A stretch of 48,935 nt of DNA from CAYWFF01 sp964458085 (lineage in GTDB: Bacteria > Patescibacteriota > Microgenomatia > UBA8517): contig CAYWFF010000005.1 of assembly GCA_964458085.1 (NCBI GenBank), forward strand, positions 1-48,935, in the 5' to 3' direction. Positions within the stretch are counted from its first letter, which is position 1. The number at the start of each line of letters is the position of its first letter. Shown here in pieces: positions 32,790 to 40,986 of the stretch. A model generated the notes under the pieces. The model was not told where the DNA came from, did no database searches, and saw only the letters and a list, made by a program, of their open reading frames with translations. Both the position numbers and the translations under genes were made by a program.

Positions 32790-35039
32790 ATGGATTTAAA
32801 AAAATTTTTACCCGGCCAACCTACAGAACCCGATGCGGAATATTTCTGGGCTGTTGTTATTGAACCGGGATGGGTACAGGCGGGAGTGTGGCGAATTGCA
32901 AACGGCAGTGCGCAGGTTTTGTATACATCAACCCCGAATTCGTGGGAATTGGAAAGCGAACTTGTCTCGGCGACCGACATTTCGCTTTCAAATGCAGTAA
33001 AACATTTTCCCGATTCTATTCCCGATCCCTCAAAGACAGTATTCGGCGTTATTTCTTCTTGGGTTTCAGGCGGAGAAATTAAAGTTGAATACCTGGCACA
33101 AATAAAAAAACTATGCGGAGATTTATCCCTGAAACCCGTAGGGTTTGTCGTTATACCTGAAGCTATTTCTTATTTAATCAAATCCGAAGAAGGCAGTGTC
33201 GTTAACGCGGTTTTTTTGGGGGTTTATAAAGAAACTCTGGAAGTCGCGGTTTTTAATTTAGGCAACCTTATGGGTGCAACCAGTGTTGCCAGAAGCCTTT
33301 CGATAGTTGACGATGTAATTGAAGGATTGGCACGTTTCGCAGGTCGGGAAGCTCTGCCGGCCAGGTTTGTTTTATATAACGCCCGAGAAAGTGAACTATC
33401 GGAATGCAGACAAGAATTGACTCAACACAATTGGGAAGAAACTAAAACCCTTAACTTTCTGCATACTCCTAAAGCTGAAATAATAAGCCCGGATAAAAAA
33501 GTTTACGCTGTATCGCTTGCGGGAGCAGCTGAGATTGCAAATGTTGAATCGCTTGTTTCTGCTCCGGTAAATGAACCTGCGGAAGATGTCGGAACTGAAA
33601 CACTTTCAGATTCCGTCCCTGAGGCTTTTTCTCAAGAACAAAACCCGGACAGCAATGTTACTGAAGCTACACCTGAAGAGTTCGGTTTTACGAGCGATGA
33701 TTCAGCGGTCGAAATTGAAGAAGCTCCGGCTAATAATTTAAACGAAACGCTGGAGAATCTGTCTAAAGTATCGGATACCGAAGAGGCAGAACTAATTGGT
33801 AACGACCCGAAAGCAGAAAAGAGTTCTTTTTTTCAAAAATTCCTTACTAAGTTACCTGTATTTTCCAAACCCAGGTTTAATTTTAAAAAGCCGGGAGTAA
33901 GCAGGGAAGGCAAAAAAAGCTTAATTGCCGGAATTGTTGTGCTTGTTCTTATTACTATTACATTTTTTGCGCTTTGGTGGTATCTGCCTAGCGCAACCGC
34001 AATTATCTATATATCTCCCCAGCGTCTGGATGAGCGTATTGAAGTAACTGCAAGTCCTGAAGTCCAGGAATTGAATGTAGAAAACCGGTTATTGCCGGCA
34101 GAAAAACTGACAGTCTCTGTTTCCGGTGAAAAAACAAAGTCTACTACAGGGACAAAAACAGTCGGAGATAAAGCAAAAGGTGAAGTAACACTTTACCGTG
34201 TGGGAACATCTTTAACAATACCTTCCGGTACCGCACTCCATGGTCCGGAAAATCTGGAATTCGTTTTAGATGAGGAGGTTGCAATCGCAAGTGGAAGCGC
34301 CGGTTCTCCCGGAACCGCTAAGGTTGGAGTTACTGCAGACGATATTGGTGCTGATTATAATTTAGCCTCAGGTACGACTTTTAGGGTAGGAAACTATTCA
34401 AATTCAGACATTGAAGCAAAAAATGAAGAATCGTTTTCAGGCGGAAGCAGTAAAGAAATTAACGCTGTATCAGAAGCAGACCGCGAAGCTTTATTAAGCG
34501 AGCTTGAAGAAGAGCTCAGGGAAAAAGCAATTACTGAATTGAAGGGAAAGATTTCAGGAGATACTTACTTAATCGAAGACTCTCTTAGTGTAGACAAAGC
34601 TGACGAAGAATTCAGCGCAAAAGTCGGAGACGAAGCTAACTCTCTGACGCTTTCGCTTGGTGCTGAAGGCAGTGCTTTGTCCGTTGAACGGAGTAGACTT
34701 ACAGAACTTCTAAGTGAAGTTCTGAAAAGCAAAGTCCCCTCAGGATATGTGCTTAGGGGTGATCAGATTGAGTCTGATTTTAAAGTAAAAGAAGAGTCAG
34801 GAGAAGGATATGTTTTCGAAACTGAAGTTGATGCAAATTTGTTGCCTCAAATAGATACTGATGAAATTGGTCGAAAAATAGCCGGTAAGTATAAAAGTGT
34901 TGCAGAAGAATTTATCAAAAAAGAATTACCCGGTTTTGTAAGAGCAGAAATTACCATAAACCCGAAATTACCGGGAAGATTGGGAACTTTGCCCCACATC
35001 GCAAAACGAATTGATGTTCAGCTATCTGCCGATCGCTAG
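32790..35039 (+). CDS. Membrane fusion protein: PilM-like actin-fold domain plus external baseplate-J-like domain
   Basis: The 749-residue protein has three parts. Residues about 15-245 look like a PilM/ASKHA actin-like domain (AVVIEPGWVQAGVW, then VIPEAISYL, then VVNAVFLGVYKETLEVAVFNLG, resembling phosphate-2 and adenosine motifs). A Glu-rich, disordered linker (about 255-350) leads to one membrane helix (about 378-399). The external part (about 405-749) contains a baseplate J-like module (GDKAKGEVTLYRVGTSLTIPSGTAL, then GTAKVGVTADDIGADYNLASGTTF) and a helical/beta C-terminus. The ATPase motifs are diverged. It could connect cytoplasmic PilM-type control to an external assembly. Sortase follows 38 bases later. 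Confidence 0.7.
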   Translation: MDLKKFLPGQPTEPDAEYFWAVVIEPGWVQAGVWRIANGSAQVLYTSTPNSWELESELVSATDISLSNAVKHFPDSIPDPSKTVFGVISSWVSGGEIKVEYLAQIKKLCGDLSLKPVGFVVIPEAISYLIKSEEGSVVNAVFLGVYKETLEVAVFNLGNLMGATSVARSLSIVDDVIEGLARFAGREALPARFVLYNARESELSECRQELTQHNWEETKTLNFLHTPKAEIISPDKKVYAVSLAGAAEIANVESLVSAPVNEPAEDVGTETLSDSVPEAFSQEQNPDSNVTEATPEEFGFTSDDSAVEIEEAPANNLNETLENLSKVSDTEEAELIGNDPKAEKSSFFQKFLTKLPVFSKPRFNFKKPGVSREGKKSLIAGIVVLVLITITFFALWWYLPSATAIIYISPQRLDERIEVTASPEVQELNVENRLLPAEKLTVSVSGEKTKSTTGTKTVGDKAKGEVTLYRVGTSLTIPSGTALHGPENLEFVLDEEVAIASGSAGSPGTAKVGVTADDIGADYNLASGTTFRVGNYSNSDIEAKNEESFSGGSSKEINAVSEADREALLSELEEELREKAITELKGKISGDTYLIEDSLSVDKADEEFSAKVGDEANSLTLSLGAEGSALSVERSRLTELLSEVLKSKVPSGYVLRGDQIESDFKVKEESGEGYVFETEVDANLLPQIDTDEIGRKIAGKYKSVAEEFIKKELPGFVRAEITINPKLPGRLGTLPHIAKRIDVQLSADR

Positions 35040-35077
35040 CTGGTGTATTAAACTCCATTTGCTACACTTATATACGT

Positions 35078-35764
35078 ATGAATAGAAAAAAAACAATCGC
35101 TCAGGCTTGTGCAGCCATATTGGCTGTTTCAGGCTTAATTATATTGTTTTCTACCATTTATCCCCTTCTGCTTTATGAGTGGGAAATAGGTAGAAAATAT
35201 CCTTCCCTCATTACACCGCTTATTATGGATTACGAAGGTAAAAAGGATGTGGACTTTACTAAAGCTAGTACTTGGTTTACGGACCAGGAAAAGGTGACTT
35301 TTGTATCGGACGAAGTGTCTTACTACACTTTAAGTGTTCCCAAGTTAAACATTTATAATGCCAGTGTTGCAATCGGCGGAGAAGACTTGTCAGAATCGTT
35401 AATTCAGTATCCCGGTACGGCTGCACCGGGATCTTTGGGAAACGCGGTAATATTTGGCCACTCCATACTTCCCCAGTATTATGACCCTAAAAGTTATATG
35501 GCTATTTTTTCTATTTTATATAAGTTGAAAAAAGGAGATGAGGTACACGTAAACTACAAAGGCGTGTCCTATGTTTATGAGGTTGACACACTCTTTGAAG
35601 TAAAACCAACCGATTTGCAAATTTTGGAACAAAACACCTCCGATTCCTATTTGTCACTTGTAACTTGTACTCCTCCAGGGCATCCGTTAAAACCGAAACG
35701 GTTAATTGTTAGAGCGCGTATAATACCACAAGAAAAACATGCACAAGCATTTACTGGGAATTGA
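35078..35764 (+). CDS. srt: Sortase
   Basis: The 228-residue protein has an N-terminal membrane anchor (about 7-32) and a sortase beta-barrel (about 80-220). Catalytic His128 lies in IFGHSI, Cys197 in LVTCTPPGHPLKPKRLIVRA, and an Arg follows in the same strand. The TC-TPPG pattern fits class D/E-type housekeeping sortases. It would cleave LPXTG-like signals and attach surface proteins to the wall or to each other. The LPDAG-tailed protein at 3353-4099 is a possible substrate. It overlaps ruvX by 26 bases. Confidence 0.9.
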   Translation: MNRKKTIAQACAAILAVSGLIILFSTIYPLLLYEWEIGRKYPSLITPLIMDYEGKKDVDFTKASTWFTDQEKVTFVSDEVSYYTLSVPKLNIYNASVAIGGEDLSESLIQYPGTAAPGSLGNAVIFGHSILPQYYDPKSYMAIFSILYKLKKGDEVHVNYKGVSYVYEVDTLFEVKPTDLQILEQNTSDSYLSLVTCTPPGHPLKPKRLIVRARIIPQEKHAQAFTGN

Positions 35765-36128
35765 TTACGGTAGGAAGAAAATCGGTTTGGCAAAATCCAC
35801 ATCCAAGCTTTCGGAGCCTTTTGCTGTTTTGAAACCGAGAACTTTAAGGGAACTGATAACTTATATTTCTGTATTGGTAGAACAGGAAAATATTTCTGAA
35901 GTCGTTGTAGGAATTTCGGAAGGTGCTATGGCTAACGAAATAAAAAAGTTTGGTGAGGAATTACAACAAAAGTTAACAGTGCCTGTTGTTTTTAGCGATG
36001 AAACTTTAACAACTTACGATGCGCTTCATCTTTCGATTAACACAGGTATGAGGCGAAAAAAGCGCAAAGCGATGGAAGATGCATATGCTGCTGCTGTAAT
36101 GCTGCAAAGTTATCTGGATTCCCGCTAA
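35739..36128 (+). CDS. ruvX: Holliday junction resolvase-like YqgF/RuvX
   Basis: The 129-residue protein has the YqgF signature LLGIDYGRKKIGLAKS (about 5-20), VVVGISEGAMANE (about 52-64; the usual Gly-rich strand) and DETLTTYDA near 88. It has the RNase H-like fold of a Holliday-junction resolvase or of a 16S rRNA maturation enzyme. The start ATG lies within the sortase gene, 26 bases before its stop, so translation may be coupled. It lies upstream of mltG as in many bacteria. Confidence 0.93.
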   Translation: MHKHLLGIDYGRKKIGLAKSTSKLSEPFAVLKPRTLRELITYISVLVEQENISEVVVGISEGAMANEIKKFGEELQQKLTVPVVFSDETLTTYDALHLSINTGMRRKKRKAMEDAYAAAVMLQSYLDSR

Positions 36129-36158
36129 ATTCCTTATTTCAAATCGCGCAGTATCTAG

Positions 36159-36164
36159 TATACT
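36159..36164 (+). promoter_or_regulatory. -10 box for the zinc-ribbon gene
   Basis: TATACT ends 11 bases before the ATG at 36176. No clear -35 or ribosome-binding site is present. Confidence 0.35.
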
Positions 36165-36175
36165 TACACTAACAC

Positions 36176-36376
36176 ATGCTAAAAAATGCAATAGCTCCAA
36201 TACAGGCATGGTTGCTATCTCAAGGAAGATGTGTCGGTTGCGGAAAGCCATTAGCTTCAAAGGACCGTACTAAAAGAAACGACGGAACTGAACAAGTCAC
36301 TTGTGACTGCGGCAGAATTTTTATTTATACTCCAAAAACAAAAATCTATCGCCGTGCACTTCTCACTGAAGTTTAA
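36176..36376 (+). CDS. Small zinc-ribbon protein
   Basis: The 66-residue protein has a CVGCGKPL knuckle (residues 19-22) and a second pair in VTCDCGRIF (about 43-45). This is a four-cysteine zinc ribbon on a basic background (KDRTKRNDG). Such small proteins may bind nucleic acid or support an RNA-associated complex. I know no function for this one. It sits between ruvX and mltG, 12 bases before the latter. Confidence 0.75.
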   Translation: MLKNAIAPIQAWLLSQGRCVGCGKPLASKDRTKRNDGTEQVTCDCGRIFIYTPKTKIYRRALLTEV

Positions 36377-36388
36377 TAAACTATTTTC

Positions 36389-37411
36389 ATGAAACGAATT
36401 TTTGTAATATTTGCCGTGGGTATTGCTTTGTTCCTGGCTTTTGCCGGTAGCGCTTTTATTTGGTGGCAAAATAATTCTCAACCTGTTTCAGAGATGGAAG
36501 GAGAAAAACGTTTTGTTATTGCTAAAGGTTCCTCAGCTGAAAAGGTAGCCATTAATCTTTATGAAGAAGGATTAATTAGAAATCAATTAGCCTTTAAAAT
36601 ATATGTACAGTTAAGCGACAAGGCTGATAAAATACAACCTGGAGTATTTACCCTCAGAAAAGACACTTCTCTCCTTGATATCGTTAGCAGACTTACACAA
36701 AACCCTGATGAGCTTTGGGTAACAATTCCTGAAGGTTTACGCAAAGAAGAAGTGGCGGAAAAAGTAATTTCCGGACTCGAGCTCACCGGAGACAAAGCAG
36801 AGTCGTTTCGCCGTACCTTTTTGACAGCAGTAGCAGATAGGGAAGGTTATCTCTTCCCGGATACTTATGCATTTCCATCTGATGTTTCCCCAGAAATAGT
36901 TGTCAGCACGCTTACTACGACCTTTAACCGAAAAACTGCAGATCTGGCAAAATCTCTACCTTCAGGATATTCTTTTGACGAGGTCGTGATTTTAGCGAGC
37001 ATGCTGGAGCGGGAAACCAAAACCAAAGATGAAAGACCAATTGTTGCAGGAATAATGTACAACAGACTCACTCAAAGTTGGCCTTTGCAAATTGATGCTG
37101 CCGTACAATACGCGGTCTCTTCAAACCGCTACTGTAAAGGGGTAAATGTTTGTATTCCGACGGCAGAAATACCTGAGTGGTGGCCAATTTTGTCTCGGGA
37201 AGATTTGGAATTGACGTCTCCTTACAATACTTATTCTGTCACCACACTGCCACCCGCTCCTATCGCAAATCCGGGTTTATCTTCCCTTGAGGCAGCAGCC
37301 CGGCCTGAAGAATCGGATTATATGTTTTATTTACATGATCAGGAAGGGCAAATTCATTACGCACGAACACTTGAAGAACACAACAGGAATGTCCGTACCT
37401 ATCTCCGTTAA
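36389..37411 (+). CDS. mltG: Endolytic murein transglycosylase MltG (YceG)
   Basis: The 340-residue protein has an N-terminal membrane anchor (about 4-26), a LysM-like region (about 40-110) and the MltG catalytic domain. In the latter, LASMLERET carries the catalytic Glu207, and FPDTYAFP, QIDAAVQYA and SPYNTYSVTTLPPAPIANPG are typical. It cleaves nascent glycan strands to set their length. With murJ and ftsK it indicates a peptidoglycan wall. It is the last gene before the rpoB promoter. Confidence 0.96.
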   Translation: MKRIFVIFAVGIALFLAFAGSAFIWWQNNSQPVSEMEGEKRFVIAKGSSAEKVAINLYEEGLIRNQLAFKIYVQLSDKADKIQPGVFTLRKDTSLLDIVSRLTQNPDELWVTIPEGLRKEEVAEKVISGLELTGDKAESFRRTFLTAVADREGYLFPDTYAFPSDVSPEIVVSTLTTTFNRKTADLAKSLPSGYSFDEVVILASMLERETKTKDERPIVAGIMYNRLTQSWPLQIDAAVQYAVSSNRYCKGVNVCIPTAEIPEWWPILSREDLELTSPYNTYSVTTLPPAPIANPGLSSLEAAARPEESDYMFYLHDQEGQIHYARTLEEHNRNVRTYLR

Positions 37412-37423
37412 GGAGACAAGGTC

Positions 37424-37451
37424 TTGACAGAAGCTAAATATCATATATAAT
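37424..37451 (+). promoter_or_regulatory. rpoBC promoter
   Basis: A perfect TTGACA (37424-37429), a 16-base spacer and a perfect TATAAT (37446-37451) form a strong housekeeping promoter. It gives a leader of about 90-130 bases depending on the true start of rpoB. Confidence 0.85.
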
Positions 37452-37521
37452 CCTGCTAGGCGTACTTTGTAGGTTCTTCTTTTTTTATTTAGGGGATATC
37501 TAGCAAAAAAGCCGGAAAAAA

Positions 37522-37572
37522 CCGAGTGAGACTCGGGAAAAATTTATGTCCCAAGCACATCTTGGGATTTTT
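37522..37572 (+). promoter_or_regulatory. rpoB leader with hairpin and terminator-like structure
   Basis: The leader has a CCGAGT (37522-37527)/ACTCGG (37531-37536) hairpin with a GAG loop. TCCCAAG (37549-37555)/CTTGGGA (37561-37567) follows with a 5-base loop and TTTTT directly after. The second one looks like an intrinsic terminator upstream of the ATG at 37591. The first has the same stem as the hairpin before rpsO. Confidence 0.55.
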
Positions 37573-37590
37573 CGACCAGAAATATCGCAA

Positions 37591-40500
37591 ATGAAGCAAA
37601 TAAACAGCCGAAAAAACTTTGGAAAAACCGAAAAGAATTTGCCGAAACTGGACCTATCTCTCGTACAACGTGAGAGTTGGGAGTGGTTCCTGACAGAAGG
37701 GATTGCACAAGAACTCTCCGAAGTTTCCCCCATCGATGACTTCACCGGCAAGAATTGGCAAATTATTTTGGAGAAGCCTGTACTTGGCGAAGCTAAAATT
37801 ACCTCACGTCAAGCACAAGAAAAAGGTCTTACTTACTCCTCTCCGCTAAAAATTTCAGCCACACTTATAAACAAACGAACAGGTGAAAAGAAAACCCAGG
37901 AAGTCTTTTTTGGTGATGTGCCTCAGATGACTACCCGCGGTACTTTTGTAATCAATGGTGTTGAACGTGTTGTTATTAATCAAATCGTCCGAAGTCCGGG
38001 AGTTTACTTCTCGGGCGAATTGGATGCTTCTTCCGGGCGGATGCTTTATAAATTAGAAGTCAGACCTTTAAGAGGTTCATGGTTGGAATTTGAAGTTGAT
38101 AAAAACGATGTAATAGCTGCCAGAATTGACCGTAGGAGAAAAGTTGTCGGTACTGCAATTTTGCGTGCCATGGGAGTTGAAACCGATGAAGAACTCACAA
38201 ATCTTTTCAAAAACGTTGATACCGACGATAACCACAAATATGTGCAGGCTTCAATTGCTAAAGACCCCTCAAAAAGCACTGATGAAGCACTTCTTGAGAT
38301 TTACCGTAAAATGAGACCCGGGGAACCTGTACTTTTGGAAAATGCCCAGGGTCTTTTTAACGGGCTCTTTTTTGATCCTAAAAGATACGACCTCGGAAAA
38401 GTAGGCCGATTTAAAATAAATAAACGTATTAATCTTGATATCCCCAATGAAAAAGAAAACTGGGTGCTTACAAAACAGGATTTAATTTCCGGACTTTCAT
38501 ATCTGATAAAACTACAAAACGGTGAAGGTCGAACTGACGATATTGATCATCTTTCCAACAGGCGCCTTCGCCGAGTCGGTGAATTGGTAGCTACCAATGC
38601 ATTCCGGGTGGGGCTTTTGAGACTCGAAAGATCCGTTAAAGAGAAAATGAGCCTTATTTCACCCGAGGACAAACCTTTACCCGCAAATCTTATTAATGCA
38701 CGCCCTTTAATTGCGGCTCTTAACGAATTTTTCCGATCCAATCAGCTGTCAACTATTTTAGACGACACAAATCCTTTATCGGAAATTGACAACCTTCGTC
38801 GTGTGTCTGTATTGGGTTCGGGTGGTATAAACAGAGAAAGGGCTTCATTCTCTATCCGAGACGTTAATTCGTCACAGTACGGGCGAATTGATCCGGTGAG
38901 AACTCCTGAAGGACCGAACATCGGTCTTGTTACTTATCTTGCATTATATGCACGGGTAAATGAATTTGGTTTTATAGAAACTCCGTATAGAAAAGTGGAA
39001 AAAGAAACGAATGGAGGCAAAACTAAAATGCGAGTGACAGATGAAGTGGTTTATTTGACGGCTGATGATGAAGAAAATTATCATATAACTCACTCCGGAA
39101 TTGAAACTGATGAAAAAGGGTATATTACTCAAATCCGCGCACCCTTCCGTTACAAAGGAAGTATTACAGAAGGACCTGCAGAAAATGTTGATCTTATTGA
39201 TGTTACACCAAGGCAGGTAATCGGCGCATCTGCGTCACTAATTCCTTTCTTGGCACATGATGAAGGGAATCGTGCGTTGATGGGCAGTAATATGCAATGT
39301 CAGGCAGTGCCTCTTATTAACCCGGAGTCTCCCGTCGTGGGAACCGGTATGGAAGGTGAAATTGCAGAAGGTATGAAAAGGTTGGTCCGAGCAAGGCATG
39401 CAGGTGAAGTAACTTATGTTGACGCTGACCGAATTGATGTTGAACTCAGCGAAACCGTGACCGAAGCGGACCCTTCTGAAGATGTCCGTATTCTAAATAC
39501 CGGCAAAACCGAGAGCTATTTACTTACCAAATTCAAAAGAACAGCAAATTCCACCTGTTACAACCAACGTGCAGTTGTTAAAGTCGGGCAGAAAGTACAA
39601 AAGGGCGATCTGTTAGCAGACGGGCCTTCCATGCAAAACGGTGAACTGGGCCTCGGGAGAAACTTAACCCTTGCTTATACTTCCTTTGAAGGATACGGTT
39701 TTGAAGACGCAATTCTCATTTCTGATAAATTAGTTAAAGACGATCTTTTAACCTCTATTCATATTGAAGAATATGAAGCTGATGTTGTAGATACTAAACT
39801 GGGACCTGAAGAATTAACCAGGGATATTCCCAATGTAGCTGAGGCAGATCTTGCTAATTTAGCGGAAGACGGAATTGTTGTAATAGGTGCAGAAGTCAGC
39901 CCGGGAGATATTTTAGTCGGTAAAATTGCACCAAAGGGAGAAACGGAACTAACTGCAGAAGAAAGGCTTCTCCGGGCAATTTTTGGAGAGAAAGCCCGTG
40001 AAGTCCGCGACACTTCACTCCGAGTTCCTCACGGCGAGCGGGGAATTGTAGTTGATATTAATATTCTTGACCGGGATCGGGGAGACGAGTTGGGGCCGGG
40101 GGTTCTAAAGCGAGTAATTGTGAAAGTAGCCCAAATGAGAAAAATCACGGTCGGAGATAAGATTGCAGGACGCCACGGAAATAAAGGAGTAATTGCTAAG
40201 ATTTTACCGATTGCTGATATGCCATACCTTGCAGATGGTACGCCAATTGATATTATCATCTCTCCTCTATCAGTTCTCGCTCGTATGAATTTAGGGCAAC
40301 TTTTGGAAACCCATTTGGGATGGGCAATGAGTAAAACAAATCAAAAGGCAGCTCTTCCTGTGTTTGATCCGGTTTCAGAAGATGTAATTATTGAATCTTT
40401 GAAAGAAGCAGGTCTTCCCGTAACCGGAAAGGCAAGGCTTTATGACGGAAGAACCGGCGAAGCTTTTAAAGAAGATACGGTCGTGGGGACGGGTTATATT

Positions 40501-40980
40501 TTGAAGTTAAAGCACATGGTTGAAGACAAGACCCATGCCCGATCAACAGGACCATACTCATTAGTTACGCAGCAACCTCTCGGTGGTAAAGCCCAAATGG
40601 GAGGCCAGCGTTTGGGAGAAATGGAAGTTTGGGGACTCGAAGCACATCGTGCAGCCCACATATTGCAGGAGATGCTAACTATTAAATCTGATGATATACT
40701 AGGACGCGCCCGTGCGTTTGAGGCAATTGTTAAAGGAACGGACATTCCTGAGGCAACTGTACCTGAGAGCTTCAAAGTACTGATCAGAGAACTTAATTCC
40801 CTGGGTCTTTCAATTGATGCGGAAGGCGCCATTTTTACAGACGGTGAAGATGAATTACCTGTTACTGAAGGAGCTGACCTGGCATCAGCAGTAGGAGCTG
40901 AAGTTGTGGCAACGGAAGAACTGGTTGCTGATGAAGGATCAATGGAAGTTGAAGAGGTGAAAGAAGTTGTAGAAGCCTAA
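37591..40980 (+). CDS. rpoB: DNA-directed RNA polymerase subunit beta
   Basis: The product is 1129 residues from the ATG at 37591 (MKQINSRKNFG), which fits the usual N-terminus and leaves the terminator-like hairpin at 37549-37572 in the leader. An in-frame ATG at 37546 would add 15 residues (MSQAHLGIFRPEISQ) through that hairpin; it cannot be excluded. Signature segments include DPVRTPEGPNIGLVTYL (rifampicin region), the GDKIAGRHGNKGVI catalytic segment, GGKAQMGGQRLGEMEVWGLEAHRAA, and a C-terminal acidic tail. The gene has its own promoter; no rplJ/rplL genes precede it. rpoC follows 6 bases later. Confidence 0.97.
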   Translation: MKQINSRKNFGKTEKNLPKLDLSLVQRESWEWFLTEGIAQELSEVSPIDDFTGKNWQIILEKPVLGEAKITSRQAQEKGLTYSSPLKISATLINKRTGEKKTQEVFFGDVPQMTTRGTFVINGVERVVINQIVRSPGVYFSGELDASSGRMLYKLEVRPLRGSWLEFEVDKNDVIAARIDRRRKVVGTAILRAMGVETDEELTNLFKNVDTDDNHKYVQASIAKDPSKSTDEALLEIYRKMRPGEPVLLENAQGLFNGLFFDPKRYDLGKVGRFKINKRINLDIPNEKENWVLTKQDLISGLSYLIKLQNGEGRTDDIDHLSNRRLRRVGELVATNAFRVGLLRLERSVKEKMSLISPEDKPLPANLINARPLIAALNEFFRSNQLSTILDDTNPLSEIDNLRRVSVLGSGGINRERASFSIRDVNSSQYGRIDPVRTPEGPNIGLVTYLALYARVNEFGFIETPYRKVEKETNGGKTKMRVTDEVVYLTADDEENYHITHSGIETDEKGYITQIRAPFRYKGSITEGPAENVDLIDVTPRQVIGASASLIPFLAHDEGNRALMGSNMQCQAVPLINPESPVVGTGMEGEIAEGMKRLVRARHAGEVTYVDADRIDVELSETVTEADPSEDVRILNTGKTESYLLTKFKRTANSTCYNQRAVVKVGQKVQKGDLLADGPSMQNGELGLGRNLTLAYTSFEGYGFEDAILISDKLVKDDLLTSIHIEEYEADVVDTKLGPEELTRDIPNVAEADLANLAEDGIVVIGAEVSPGDILVGKIAPKGETELTAEERLLRAIFGEKAREVRDTSLRVPHGERGIVVDINILDRDRGDELGPGVLKRVIVKVAQMRKITVGDKIAGRHGNKGVIAKILPIADMPYLADGTPIDIIISPLSVLARMNLGQLLETHLGWAMSKTNQKAALPVFDPVSEDVIIESLKEAGLPVTGKARLYDGRTGEAFKEDTVVGTGYILKLKHMVEDKTHARSTGPYSLVTQQPLGGKAQMGGQRLGEMEVWGLEAHRAAHILQEMLTIKSDDILGRARAFEAIVKGTDIPEATVPESFKVLIRELNSLGLSIDAEGAIFTDGEDELPVTEGADLASAVGAEVVATEELVADEGSMEVEEVKEVVEA

Positions 40981-40986
40981 AAAACT

